A stretch of DNA of 64,000 nt from Pyricularia pennisetigena. Lineage: Eukaryota > Ascomycota > Sordariomycetes > Magnaporthales > Pyriculariaceae. The notes under the pieces were generated by a model. It saw only the letters and a program-made list of their open reading frames with translations. It ran no database searches and was not told the DNA's origin. Where the stretch lies: the NCBI RefSeq assembly GCF_004337985.1, contig NW_021940920.1, positions 294,549 through 358,548 of the forward strand, written 5' to 3'. Shown here piece after piece: positions 22,301-34,432 of the stretch. Both the position numbers and the translations under genes were made by a program. The first letter of the stretch is position 1. Each line of letters begins with the position of its first letter.

Positions 22301-25300
22301 TTGTGCTATGTTTGGTTGGGGACCCGATCCGGTATTCCTCCGCTGCTTGGTTTGGTATTCCAGCTGTTGGGGAGCATAGTCTGGCAAGATCCTTAGGCGC
22401 ATACGATTTCGACCTTCTGTCCGATCGAGCTTCCACTTTATTGTCGTCGGTTCGGCAAATACCGCGCCTGGGCGCCTGAGATCCCGGTCCATCTTGGCAA
22501 AGGCCGACGCGTGAAACGCAAGGTCGTCCTGTTGGTCCTGCATCAAGCGCTGGTGTCTGTGGTGCTCATTGAGATATATGCTCTTTGCCCAAGCACCATT
22601 GGACATGTCGTGTCGCAGGAGGACGTTGTCCCGTTCAAGGCCTTCGGCATGCCACTGCCGCAGCTTCTCCCGCCGCTTTGCGAGCCTTGAGCGTGCCGTG
22701 TCCATAGTACGCTGATTCTCAACCGCCACGTAGTCTTCCCAGGGCCGGGACAAGCCGCCAAAGAAGAGCAAATCGAGCGATGGGCGATGCTCATCGATCC
22801 ACTTGACAAAGTTGCCATCGTCTACCTCGGTGAGTTTGCAGAAGTTTTTGACCAGCGGCTGCTGTTCGATAGTAGCGCATTGCCGTAGTATACTGGCAGA
22901 CTCATCTGGCTTTTGCACCAGCATGATGCGCCATACACTGGCTGCAACAAGACGAATCTGCTCTCTGGAGTCGACAAGTTTCGCGTACAACTGATACCAA
23001 AGCAGCTTGATGTACTCATCCTCGCTCGACACCGAGCTGAGCAGTACGGTCTGCCAATAAAAGATATTCTTCATCACTGACAGAGCCTCGGCGTCTGACA
23101 TTTGCGGGTCTCCCATCTCTGTCAACCTCAGCAGTGCCAACCTCAAGAAAGACTGACGAATGTTGTTTACGGGCTGGCTACAGAGTCGCACACTCTTCAG
23201 AGAGCTGACGTCCGGCCGTTGAAGGTATTCAAGCAGTGTCCCCGCAAAGTCCAGCATCATCTCGGCGCCGTTGAGAAACCATCCTTCAAAGATAGCCTCG
23301 ACCATATGTCCTATGAAGCGAGACATATTGACGAGAATTTTGGGCTCGCAAAGTAGCTTCTGATCCTTTTGAAGCGTGCTATCGAGATGGGAGATGGTGC
23401 TGCGCAGGATGTACGACTCCAAGTACGCTTGATGTTCTTGGAAGCCAGGTGGTATCTTGGAAGACAGACCAAAGCCTTGGAATTCCTTTCGGGCAAAAAT
23501 CTGATCCGCAAAGACCTTGACTACAAGATCCAGGAGCCCATCAAGAATCATGTTGAGCACCTTTCGGGTGACCACTTTCTGCTTGGGTGACATTATCGGA
23601 TTGAAACGAGCGGAGCTCGGTAGCTGGGGCGACTTGGAGGAGGTAAGCAGAACGAAAGAGGATGCTTTGCGGAGGGGAGTGCCTTTTGCGGTCTGCAGGG
23701 GTGCCGCTGAAGGTCGATCAAGTAGACTTGCGGTTGTTGTCCTGACGATTGGCGCGGCACTGCCTGACCCGGACACCGGTCGAATGATCACATCGCCTCC
23801 CTCAAAGTTGAGTGCCGAGTCTTTGGAGTTGAGCTCCGTCTCTGGATTAACAGGATCGGTGCTGAGCAAGATGGGGTAGAGCGCCGAAAGAATCATTTTC
23901 ACGTAGTCAGACCCCAGGCAAAAGTCTCTGAAGTCTGCTGACCTCGTGTGCAGGTCGGACAGAAACCGGATGACGATGTGAAGAACAGTTGCATGGGTGT
24001 TCACCCTCTCCTGGTCTGGCCGAAAGGTTTGCCTGGAAGCAAGTTCGTCTGCTAAAGCCATTGACCTGGCCCGTGTCCGCCCGCCCTCTTTGTCGTTTGT
24101 ATCTGAAAGCTCGTGGACGTTCTGTGGCTGGCTCTTGGCTGTTCCGTCGGCCTCAAACGAGGCAACTGGCGAGTCCGGGTCGTCTTGGTATTTCATGACA
24201 TCTCTTAGCCCATGCTGAAGCATTGACATGATTACGGGAAGGACGTCTGGCAGCCCAACGCGACCACTGCCAAACATTGTCAATAGTGTGGCAGCGTCGA
24301 AAGGTTTGCTGAAGTCTAACTGGGCCACGTCTTTGCCAAATAGAATAGCAAAGCATATCGGCCATAGTGTAGAAATATCCCACCAGTGTTTCAATCGGTG
24401 AGCCATTATCCAGAAACCTCCGGTCTTTGATCCGAACTTGGACGTATAACCCACACCGTGGGTCACTAAAAGACGTGCCAAGATCTTGGTGCTGAGGACT
24501 ACCACCTGAGGGTCATCTTCACTAATGAGGCAGAGAAGCCACTTTGATTCAATGGTTAGCTATAGGTCTGGTAGCTGGTGTGCGACGCATGAATGCGCCG
24601 GGGTGGGTGGGCTCACCTTGTTTGTCACTGCACGGGCAAACTTTCTTATTTCTGCAAGACCTCCTTGGTCACAGAGTAGCCGGGCGTACATCTCCAGTAT
24701 CTTTACACCGAGTTGTTTCTTGGTAAGGGTTTTGGGTGACACAAGTTCTCCCGTGAACCTCCGTTGACCAGTGCGAGTTGCTACGGGAACAAGGGGCGAG
24801 GCCGATCGGGCGGTCGCAGCCGGTAACGGTTTAGGGGTCCGAGGTTGTGAAGTAGGCGACGTATGGAATGCATACGTGACGAATAAAGCGAGTGATCGGT
24901 GAACCTCGATGCTTAGGTTGCATTTGGTCAAGCTTTCAAAGGCTGACATGAAGTGTGGCAGAGTTTCTTCCTGGATACTTTCGGCCTTCATGGCATCCAG
25001 AAGGCGCTTGACGATTCCTATGAATTTGTTGATTCTTGTCAGCAAGATCTGTCCTACTCACACATGGATGGACACGTGAGTCTGGAAGGCAATGGTTGAG
25101 GACATACGCATCCTTAACAACCTCCGGCTGTTGAACTGGTGGTATTTGCTCATGACAGCAAAGGTCACGAACTGTTTATAATACAGCTCCTGGGTGATGA
25201 GGGATGACTTTCGAAATGTGTTCAGGTCTATCAGGAGAACACGGTAGGCAAGCGGGTTGATGATGAATGAATCAACCGGGTCTGCATGCTTGTACCCAAC

Positions 25301-27748
25301 AAAAGCAAGCACCAAGCTGAGGAGCTGGAAACTCGTTCGATCGCGCTCCTCGGCAGTCATCTTAAGACGCCAGTTTGGGTTATCAACACCACCGTAACCA
25401 AGCTTTGCACGAATGAGCATTGCCAGTATGGCATATCCATATCCGTTATCCCGCTCCATGGAGTCGCTGTTTCTCCAGCTCTTGTTGATGCACAGGAAGG
25501 TCAGCTCGACGATCCTGACCAGCTCCTCCGGCGTCGAGGCTCTTTCTATCAACTTGAGAACAACTGGTTTGAATCCAGCCGTCCGCCATAGGCTGTCATC
25601 AAAGTTTCGCGGCACTGCAAGCACGGGATCGCCGGAGAGGACTGACATGCCATGCGCGCGAACAAGAGCATCGTTGACACATGGAAGCGCTGTGTTGATT
25701 GCGACAGCCGTTCCACTCTTGGTGGTCACCGTCAGGAGGTTGTTGGCGGCAACCTTGGAAAGCGAGCGAAAGAGCCGTGATTCCAAAAATTGATCGTCTG
25801 TCCTGAACATAGCGGTCGGCATGCTGCCCAGCAAAACCTTGCTTTCGGGAAGGATCGTGCTGGCCCTGCCCCTAATTGCGCGCAAAATATCCGAGTTCTC
25901 ATCCTTGCCTGGATGTAGGAGCTCGTTGCGCAAGCCCAAGGCAGCTGAGGCCTCATATGTCTGGAATCCACCAAGACAGTCCTGAAAGTTTCCCTCATAA
26001 CGCGGACCAAGTCGGTGATGCACGGCCAAAAAGTCATCACTGAGTGTGTCCTCGAACAAATGGGCCGAGGCGAGCGACCAACGAGAGAATATCAGGCCGG
26101 GCCCAAGCTGCGTGGAAAGATCCCGCGGTGTACCGAGAAATGCTTGCACTGGGACGGTCTTGTTCGCGTTCGAGCTAAACGACGCAAAGCTTTCGGTGCT
26201 GGCGTTGGAAAGAGGCGGTGGGGACGGGTAAGAAGCCCGGATCTGTTCAACAAACTCGCCGTTCACGTATAGCGCCGCTTTGCTCGCCGACATAGTCTTG
26301 GGCCGCTTGTGAACGAGGCCAATGTGATACCACTGGCCCGGCTTGAACGTATAACCCTTAAATCTGACGCTAGGTCTTTGCGAAGTCACAGAGGTTTGCA
26401 AAATGAAGTTGTGCGTATCCTTCTCGAGATATGCAAGTAGGAAGCATGTCTGTGTGGCATCGAAAATGCCAAAGAGCGTTGTATGTGAGTTGGGGTCAAA
26501 CTTGTCTATGCGCACCCAAGCAGTAAAAGTATATCCTGGAGACGACTGTGGCGGGAATGAGCGCCCGAGGTTGGGGAGCTCGATCGAGGCATGGCCATGT
26601 AGAGAAAGATCAAACTGTACAAAGTTGGGATTGTCGTACTTCTCGGTCATTTCCAGGCAGAATTCCGAGGCTGCAGGGTCACGGCTTGTGAGTAGGAACT
26701 GGGCATCTTCAAGATTGTTTACCCCGAGAGACATGAGTGATTTGCAGAGCGGGAGGATTTTCTCTCTTTCTCCTTCAGTAAGTGAAGATGAAGGATCAAA
26801 ATACAGGTGCAAGAACCTGGACAGCACTCCCGTCGAGTGTAGAGCCGATAGGTTGAAAAAGGATGTCTTCACAACCGAAGTCAAGGTGCTCAAGACTAGG
26901 ACGGATGCAAGGTTTGCCTTGGAGCCTTTTTCCCGCGGTATCGACTCCCAAAAGTCGACCACTGCCCTCAGGATCTCTGCGTTGTGAAGCACCGTCTTGA
27001 CGCCAACTATGTCGTCAATTTTCCTTTGTATGGTCTCCGGAGCCACATGCTCCTCCACATCCTTGGGCTGCGCTTGGCTACTTCCAGTTGGGCCTGCACC
27101 GGTGGTTCCATTCTCGACCTTTGTGTCGTCACCTATTGCCGACGTGGTTGCATTCGCGCTCTCACCAACCCATAAACACAGTTCATGTATCCTCTGGTCA
27201 TCGAGCGAGAAGGAGAGGAGCTTCCCGAACAACTGGCAGTTGGTCCATAGGTCGGCGTCACTCCCGCCAAGACCTATGCTTGCCAGTGCTTGCTCTAGAG
27301 CCTCCCAGCCGCCACCCTCAACCCGTTGTCTAAAGTATCGCCTATTTCCATGATGCTCCCGGAAAGAAGCCGAGAGGATCGCGAGGACGATGTGCAGGAG
27401 CTCGAACAAGGCCTTCTTCTCGTCCTCTGTCCGCACCTGCGGATTGTAAAAGCCCGAAAAGGCTCGGAGCACATCGAGAATGCGGTGGAAGCCCCGAAGA
27501 TTTCTAAAGTTGTCCTGTGCTGGGGAAGGAGGGTTATTACTGGCGACGATCTGGTGAAGCTCCCGGGCGTATTTGACTATTTTATTTATTTCGGGGTACC
27601 CGCTGGGCGTCGCGCGGCTGTCTACAGCCTGGGAAAGCTGGTCGAACAAAGACTGAAGGACCTCGACTGCTTTCGTTATGGCGGGCGGGGTCGACGCCGA
27701 GGTCGAGGAACGGTACCGACTCGGGCGATCGATAGCCAAGGTGGCCAT
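19397..27748 (-). CDS. BPH1: Large BEACH-WD40 protein (beige/LYST/neurobeachin-like)
   Basis: Five minus-strand exons: 27748-25108, 25053-24617, 24541-20557, 20480-19513, 19429-19397; 2687 residues, phases consistent. Domain order: helical N terminus; a concanavalin-A-like lectin segment (about 365-520; GYTFTAWVRIDKF, QWYHIGLVHKRP); a long armadillo-like region; a PH-BEACH domain (about 1865-2010; YNISRIIGLDACEGILLIG, RRFLFRDVAIEIFF); the BEACH domain (about 2025-2300; [36 protein letters not shown]); and WD40 repeats to the end (FGHKTPVTTLAVS, VVYTGDEDGRVYEW). These proteins act in vesicle/lysosome traffic; yeast Bph1 is 2167 residues. The last coding exon is only 33 nt (YEWNLVQRER). The spacing [20 protein letters not shown]-type core confirms the family. 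Confidence 0.96.
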
Positions 27749-28470
27749 TGTGGAATGGTAGCTCTGTTAGAGCTTGGTTTCTTGGTGTGGTGGCCTTCTT
27801 CGCGCTAGATTCGTCACTGTGGTCGTTCTCGTTCGTGCCCTTGCGGTCTCGAGACCTGTCATGTCATCAGATGCTCGTTTCTCCAAGTTATCGCCAGCAC
27901 CCTCTGAGGGTGCAGGTCGCGGCTGTCAAGACGGAGCATGGAAGCCTGGAGACGTGATGTCTGGCGAACAGGGCTATGATTGAACTATTGTGGAGCGTTG
28001 AGTTCGACCAAGTATGTTGAGATCGCCGTAACCTGCACTGCCTCCGGCGGGGTAGTCGGGTGGTTTTCCAACGCGGATCCGTGCCGGCGTTGGAAAATGT
28101 ACGAATGGATGCTCAAGTGAAAAGGCGTGCCAAAGATCAAGTAGAATTAGTTACTTGGGTAAAGTGTGGCTCTTGGAACGCCGCTGCCTTGTCGGTTAAG
28201 GGTCCTCGAGGCTGGTGGTCAACGCGCGCATGCATGAAGTTGACCGACGTCAGCCTGGATCCTTGCCAGCTGCCAAGTCGTGGTGCATGCCTGTTGACGA
28301 GGGACTCGACTCAACCGCAAATAAATGTTGTGTCTTGTTGCGCTATTTGTATCACACACAAACACAGCTTGCCGCGGGAAAGGATTGCAACAGCTACGAG
28401 TCGCAAGACATTGACGAGAGTCAACAACGTCTTGTAGGAATTTGAGTAGGAAAGCAGATAAATTTTTCTT

Positions 28471-28503
<33 letters not shown>

Positions 28504-28813
28504 AAGGAGCTCCTTAGACGCGCGAGCCAACATTACCGTGGGTTTGTGTAAGCTCCAAATTGAGAAATGCTAGCCTTGGCTCACAAGCTCAAAACAGCTC
28601 CTGGCAGAATGCGCCAATTCATAGCAGGGAGAAGTTATGTGCTTGAATTGCTAAATTAATAGCGGCTAAAGAGAGAAAACTCATTCCCATCAAGGCCAAA
28701 CGCCAAACAAATGCAAAGCCATTGAGTACAGGTTGCCCATTTCGTTGCACGCCCTAATCCGTCCCTTAAAACTCCAAACGTCCCTATTAACAAATCACAT
28801 ATCAAAGTCCTGA
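27749..28813. other. Intergenic region upstream of the BEACH gene
   Basis: About 1.07 kb between the BEACH start (-) and NC2-beta stop (-). Contains a 30-nt A run (28473-28502). Open frames such as 28060-28437 (+) show no domain and lack spliced extension; not annotated. Confidence 0.5.
28473..28502. repeat. Homopolymer A, 30 nt
   Basis: Uninterrupted A run in the spacer 3' of NC2-beta on the minus strand. Confidence 0.9.
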
Positions 28814-29577
28814 TTAATGATGCCTAGATGCGGCCTTGGCGAACTCCTCCTGTTGTATCCGCTCCAGCTCCTCAAGACTGAGTCCACTTTGCTCGAATTT
28901 GTTGGCCTTCTTCTCCCGTCCCTATTGGAAGCGATCGGTTTAGGTTAACAAAACTCTTCAAGTGGCAGCACAAATCACCAAGACACCAGGCGGACAAACC
29001 TTTTGGACTTCCTTGTGCTCTGCTGCTGCCTCGAGCACTGCCGGCACATACTCCGAGAAGCCCAGGACTTCGAGCGCCTTGGTAATGTGGTCACATGCGA
29101 TTGTCTTCTTGGCCTCCTTATCCGATATCTCATTTGCCTCAGACGAGATGAGAGTGATGAACTCTACGCAGCATTCTATCAGAAGATCCCTGGCCTCTTT
29201 GGAATAGGTAATGCCGTCGCTTTGGGGCAGAATCTCGCTAACAATTTTTTGGACCGTCGCTAAATTTGAGAAAGTGGTAAGTAGTCTTTCTCAAACGTGG
29301 AACCGACAGCCCAGGATCATGCTTTGAAAATTAATCTTCCAGCAGCCCTGGCGGTGCTTTGCTTCCTCGCAGCTTCTTTGTTCCCTTATCAGGGGAGCTT
29401 GTGCCCATGCAGCGACATAGGAAAAGCCGTTCTGGAGGGCTCACCTTTTGGAAGCGACAAATCGTCATTCGCTGAGATGCGGATTAGCTTCTGCAAATCT
29501 AAAAAAAAAAAAAGCCCCAAATAATCTCTCAAGCATCACGGGGTTTTAAGCATACCGCCAAACTCGTTGTCAGACAT
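28814..29577 (-). CDS. NCB2: Negative cofactor 2 beta subunit (Dr1/NC2-beta), histone fold
   Basis: Binds TBP on promoters together with NC2-alpha and blocks TFIIA/TFIIB entry; nuclear. Four minus-strand exons: 29577-29556, 29498-29445, 29259-29000, 28921-28814; 147 residues. Start text MSDNEFGDLQKLI is followed by the histone-fold core: ATVQKIVSEILP, YSKEARDLLIECCVEFITLI, SSEANEISDKEAKKTI and DHITKALEVLGFSEYVPAV, all typical of Dr1. The C-terminal exon (KKANKFEQSGLSLEELERIQ) matches the Dr1 tail with its Gln/Glu-rich helix. First exon is only 22 nt. Donors are GTATGC, GTGAGC and GTTTGT; intron 1 carries a T tract before its acceptor on the sense strand. Confidence 0.95.
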
Positions 29578-30902
29578 GGTGATAACTTCGTCAGGTCACG
29601 TGCTTCGGCTCTTATGTGCTGGGTGGCTTGAGGTTCGTCGCGTCCTCCAGTTCGATGTGCTGGAGAGCGAGATGTTGAGTTGCCAAAGATGATTTGACCA
29701 AAGGGCAGTAATAATTAGACAAAAGCTGACTGCCAAGTGAAAATGTGTAAAGAAGTGTGATTGTGTCGCAAAGGTTGACGGTGCCAGTCCCGTCGTGGCT
29801 CAAATTGACCTGCCCGCCCGAGAGCGCGCGCGCCCGAATTGAAGGGGCGCGGGGCAGGTTCACTTATAAAATCCCCAAGCCACGGAGCGCGAGGGCGAAC
29901 CCATGTACACGCTGTTCTTATCGATAGATAGCTAGCTCCAGAGCCCCACTTTCCTTTCGATGCTCACCCATTTTTCTTCAAGTATTTTTTTTTTTTCTCC
30001 CTCCCGAGCTCTGTTCTTCCTCCTGCATTTCTTCATGTTCAAAATATTTGCCGCGCTTTCTTTACCACAGCAAAGCGTGAAGAACGACGCTCAACAGACG
30101 GGATGACCTAGCACTATCTATAGATGCTTCCATAGACATATGGCAGTCATTTGGCACGGAATCCTCTCATCACAGTGTCATGGGCTTAAGTGGTATGTTA
30201 CTTTCCTTGCTCTCCCTTCGTTCAGGCTCCCCTCTCTACCCCAGGCCAACATGATGAATTGTTTCTGTCGCCCCAGTCTTACCTATACATGGTGATCGAC
30301 AACGTCTTTCCAAACGGACACACTGATCTCAAGCCTGTCCTGAATCATTTCTTCGTTTCTCATCAAGTATGGAAATACTTGGGCTAACATTTGCCATATA
30401 GTAGGTTTTTCCGCTGTTCTTTTGTGGTCGATGGCTTTCAACCTTCAGGATCTTTGGGATCCCTTTCGCTATGATGCTCTTCATATTGTACAATTCCAAT
30501 TCCGAATCTCAACATTATGAGCGACAACATCAGTCCTGAGCGATTACAGGCACAGCTTTGGGTCAATCACAGAACTACCGATCCCATGATTGCCATGGCT
30601 AACGTGCCAGTATCATCAGGCGATCAAGTGATCTTACTAGGGCTTCCGACGCCCCAGATGAATGAATGGTAGGGACTTGTTTTCTTGGATATTGAAAGTC
30701 AATTCACACAGCACCACAACGAGCCGATGATGCAAAAAATATTCCATGCTAATCCTGAATTATCATGTGGATACGCAATATGCTTTTCATCTTTCAACTG
30801 AGGCTCATTTCCTGAATACATTTACATTCCAAAACATAGCTCATTACGACGGATGCTAATGAATCTTATTCAGCCACAGATACCCCAGTGCAGTTGATGT
30901 TT
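29578..30902. other. Intergenic region with a possible small spliced ORF
   Basis: 1.3 kb between NC2-beta (-) and the SDR gene end (-). On the + strand there is a TATAAAA motif at about 29865 and a possible short spliced ORF: ATG at 30180, donor GTATGT at 30193, acceptor at 30244, continuing to TAA at 30387 (52 residues, beginning MGLSGQHDELFLSPQSYLYM). No family is recognised, so it is not called as a gene. Confidence 0.25.
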
Positions 30903-31845
30903 TCAATCACGGTAAGGCGCGCAGGTCTCGGAATCCCAACTGTTGTCGTGTCAGCAGATGAATGTGGTTGGGCGAGCTAGTGCTCTTTGGACCACTCACG
31001 TTGCGTATTTTCCGCTTAGTTCAGGCTTTGCCTCTAAGACAAGTCGGGCCATGACCTGTGCTGGCCACTCAGGCTTGTTGAGACGGCCCTGTTCAAACGC
31101 TGTTTGAAAGCCTGCATAGTCCTTGTCTGCCATGACACCCTTTCCGGACTCGCGGATGAGTTTTTGCATATCGGTATCAACGCGACCAGGTCCCACCGAG
31201 ACGGAGACAATGTCTGGCTCCTCAACTGAGACATGTTGGCATAATGAGTGCAGCGCGGCTTTGGAAGATCCGTATGCGCCCCATGAAGAGTAACCCTTCA
31301 AGGCAGCTCCCGACGAAGTGAAGACAATGCGGCCCTTGGTCTCACGAAGATGGGGGATGGCGTCTTTGATCTTTTCGATAGGACCGAGTGGTCAGATTCC
31401 CGCATAATACCCCGGAAAATTCAGACATGGGAGACCTACCAGGGAGAGACAACTGAACAAATTAGTGTTGTATGCCTGCACCCATTCGTCGAGTTTTGCG
31501 TTTTCAAGGCGGCCTAGAGGCTCCAAGGTACCATGGTTCAATACAAGTCCATCCAGCTTTCCAAATGTCTTGACTGCAGCTTCAGTGATAAGGGAGGTTG
31601 CAGGCTGTGATATGTCAGTGAAGGCAAAATGACGCATCTTTTGGCCGTCGTGGGCGTACCTCTTTTGTTCCCAGATCTGCCTTGCAAAATGCAACCTGAT
31701 TGGGATATTGGTCTTTGAGCTTCAGAATATTGTCTTCGGTTCTTGCAACCAGAACTACTTTGTGGCTGGCCTGTAGGAGATACTGGGCCACTGCCAATCC
31801 AATGCCCCGGCTAGCACCGGTAACAATAACAACTTTTGATGCCAT
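30903..31845 (-). CDS. Short-chain dehydrogenase/reductase (benzil-reductase-like SDR)
   Basis: Classical NAD(P)-dependent SDR, probably cytosolic. Four minus-strand exons: 31845-31660, 31604-31440, 31370-31000, 30939-30903; 252 residues. The cofactor motif is VTGASRGIG; LVLNHGTLEPLG is the usual NNAG-region strand in altered form (NHGT); the catalytic triad is seen in FTSSGAALKG and WGAYGSSKAAL (Ser, Tyr, Lys). PGRVDTDM follows. The apparent stop TGA at 30996-30998 lies inside a GTGAGT donor; splicing to 30939 adds TWDSETCAPYRD, a C terminus common to fungal homologues, so the spliced form is preferred. Resembles yeast YIR035C/YIR036C reductases. It is transcribed away from the FAD oxidoreductase at 32250, 404 bases apart. 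Confidence 0.93.
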
Positions 31846-32249
31846 CTCAGCTTGCTTCTATTTGGCGTCTCTGGTGTCTGTGGCCGTGCTCGTTAATAGC
31901 AATGGTACCTGTCGCGTCTGGAAGCGGTGGTTAGGTACAGCTCGAGAATTTTTGTAGATGGAAGTGGGATGGATGAACGAATGATGGTGGACCCCGGAGG
32001 TACTTTGTCCCTGGTCATTTGAAGCTCTCGAGGTGGGGCACATTCAAATAGGCATCTATCTACTCATGAGATGTTGAGTGATATCATTGGTGGATTCACC
32101 ATTACAATCATTCGATAATCTTGGGGTGCGCAACTTCTCCCATTTATCTTCGCATCCGTCGCCTGAACCAACTCGTTTTGATCATGTAGCATTGCATCTT
32201 GATAGAGATCATTTCAGTCGATACATAGATTCGGCCTATATTGAATGCC
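31846..32249. promoter_or_regulatory. Shared divergent promoter region
   Basis: 404 bases separate the start codons of the SDR (-) and the FAD-dependent oxidoreductase (+). Both promoters must lie here, which allows, but does not prove, joint regulation. No specific operator recognised. Confidence 0.5.
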
Positions 32250-33652
32250 ATGGCGACGGTCATAGTAGGTTCAGGAATCATTGGCGTGGCCACCGCGTTC
32301 TACCTATCCCAGTCAGAAGCTCCCAGCTCGATCCATCTGGTAGACAATTCCGATGTACTGTTCTCATCAGCATCGGGATTTGCCGGGGGTTTCCTGGCCA
32401 AGGACTGGTTCAGTGGCGCGATGCTCCGTCTGGCCCAGCTGAGTTTCCAGGAGCATCAAAGGCTAGCCCGTGAGCAAGGAGGTCCTGAGAAATGGGGATA
32501 CCGGACTGGCACTGCTTTCTCTTATATCCCGGCCCCGGAAACATCAGACTCCGCCAAGACCATCTCTGGCGACTGGCTTCGACAGGGGACCAGTCGGTCC
32601 GAGGAGGCAGCAAACTCGGACGAGCCTGCGCAAGTTGAGGAGCGAGCGCCGGCTTGGCTGCGGAGGTACAATGGTGACAGTATTGACTGCCTCAGCGTGG
32701 ATACAGTGGCCCAGGTGTAGGTTGCGCCGTCCCGAGTACATCTGTTGTGTTTTTATTTTATTTTTATTTTTATTCTTATTCTTATTGTTGTCAACTTTTC
32801 TTGCGAAGCTACAAGACGGCTCGAGCTAGACTAAGCAAAACATTTGCCATATGACACAGCGATCCTGCGGCACTTTGCCGTTTCCTACTGGGGCGATGTC
32901 TTGACTCTGGCGTCCACCTACATCAGCCAGCCACTGTGCTGTCGGTACATGCAGACAACCGTGGCGAGCTTGCCAGCGTACGGGTAGCCGATACCAAGTC
33001 GTCGTTGGAAACGGACATTCCGTGCACGAGGGTGGTTGTCGCAGCCGGTGCATGGTCACCCGAAGTCTTCAAGGCAATCTTTCCCGACTCACCGGTAGAG
33101 CGCATCCCAATATTCAGCCTTTCGGGGTACTCACTACTCTTGAAAACGTCTCACTGGGCGGCCAACACCGTAGATACCGGACTTCAACGATCACACGCAG
33201 TATATACGGCACGGATGGACGGTATGGCACCTGAGATGTTCTCATGGGGTGATGGGACTGTGTATATTGCCGGTCTTAACGACGCGGCCATGCCACTACC
33301 CAAAGTTGCGACCGACGCCAAGAAACAAATGCAGCCCGAGTCGGTGGCGAGGCTAAAGGACACTGCGAAGAAGTTAGTAAAGGGCGAGCTCGAGTTTACG
33401 CGGGAAGGTCTGTGCTTCCGGCCGGTCACGGATATCGGCACTCCTATAATCTCGAGGGTGCCGGACGAGATGCTTGGTAATGGCGTCACAACGAGGGGCG
33501 GAGGCCAAGGCGGCGTCTTTCTTGTTGCTGGGCATGGGCCGTGGGGGATCAACCTGAGCCTGGGGACGGGGAAAGTAGCCGCCGAGATGGTCATGGGCAG
33601 GGAAAGCAGCATTGGAGACTTGGATTTTTTTTCTCTGTCGAGGTTCGTCTGA
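32250..33652 (+). CDS. FAD-dependent oxidoreductase (DAO/Tda3-like)
   Basis: Two exons, 32250-32716 and 32860-33652, give 419 residues. The N terminus ATVIVGSGIIGVATAFYLSQ is the Rossmann FAD-binding motif of the DAO family, and SSASGFAGGFLAKDWF and LSFQEHQRLAREQGG are reminiscent of the fungal Tda3-like branch. The second exon restores frame through GT|C (AQV-DPAALCRFLL) and contains TRVVVAAGAWSPEV and the C-terminal FAD contact LVAGHGPWGINLSLGTGKV. The family oxidises amines or amino acids; Tda3 itself is linked to endosome-Golgi traffic, so catalytic role is open. The 143-nt intron (GTAGGT donor) includes a TTATT-rich simple repeat. No signal peptide. Confidence 0.92.
32750..32787. repeat. 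T-rich (TTTTA/TTCTTA)n simple repeat in intron
   Basis: Short tandem TTTTA and TTCTTA units inside the intron of the FAD-dependent oxidoreductase gene. Confidence 0.7.
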
Positions 33653-34432
33653 AAGAAAAGAAGTTCGGAGACGAAAGTTGGGGAAAGGTCATGGTTATCC
33701 TCCGAGGTTCGCTGATAGCAAAGCTTCTCCAATAATGATGCAATTAAAAAGGACCCTTGAAGGCTGTTCAAGGAACATGACTCGAGCGACAATGGGGAGA
33801 CATTGGGAGGTAGCTTTGTTAGATAGCCTGGGTGGAGATGGGTTCTCTAAACCCCGCACGCTGATATATGGGGTATATAAGTGCCAAGGCTGGTCAATAA
33901 TACCGTATAGCAATGCCGCAAATCAGATAAGAGCTTTACGGGGCTTGAGTATTAATTATAAACAGATGCTTTATCGACTATGAGGAGCGTATTGCTATCG
34001 TAAAGCCTTAATCAAGGACACTGTCTCCTATCAAGAGTTCCACCAGCTCCCGGTTTGCAATGCGATGATATCACGACAACCCTTGAGATGTTGAGATGCA
34101 GTGCATGGTTACAGATTGGAGATATGGTATGAGGACCACGGGCTCGTCAGGAACACTGCTCACCGTCCCTTCCCGTCTGCCGATTTCGGCAGGGGACCCG
34201 ACGGTCCGAACAAGGGCCATGACCCCCATCCAGCAATATGACGATTGTGCGGGGGACTATGGGGCATACAATTCAGCTTCAGCCTTTACAGGCAGACAAG
34301 CGAGCCGGGCAAGGACAGGGCCAGTAGTTTAAAAAGAGTCTCGAAGCACGCGTTTCCCTGCTACACCGGGTTCGCTCTTTCAGTCCCCACGCCCATTGAT
34401 GCTATCGCCAGGCCACGCAAGCAGATCCCATC
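33653..34432. other. Intergenic region before carboxylesterase
   Basis: 780 bases. No gene seen. A TTTAAAAAG element near 34328, about 105 bases before the esterase ATG, may serve as TATA-like box. A TATATAAG motif sits at about 33873. Confidence 0.4.

Noticed and set aside
28060..28437. 125-codon + strand ORF
   Set aside because: No recognisable domain, signal peptide or codon-use support; sits in the BEACH gene promoter region.
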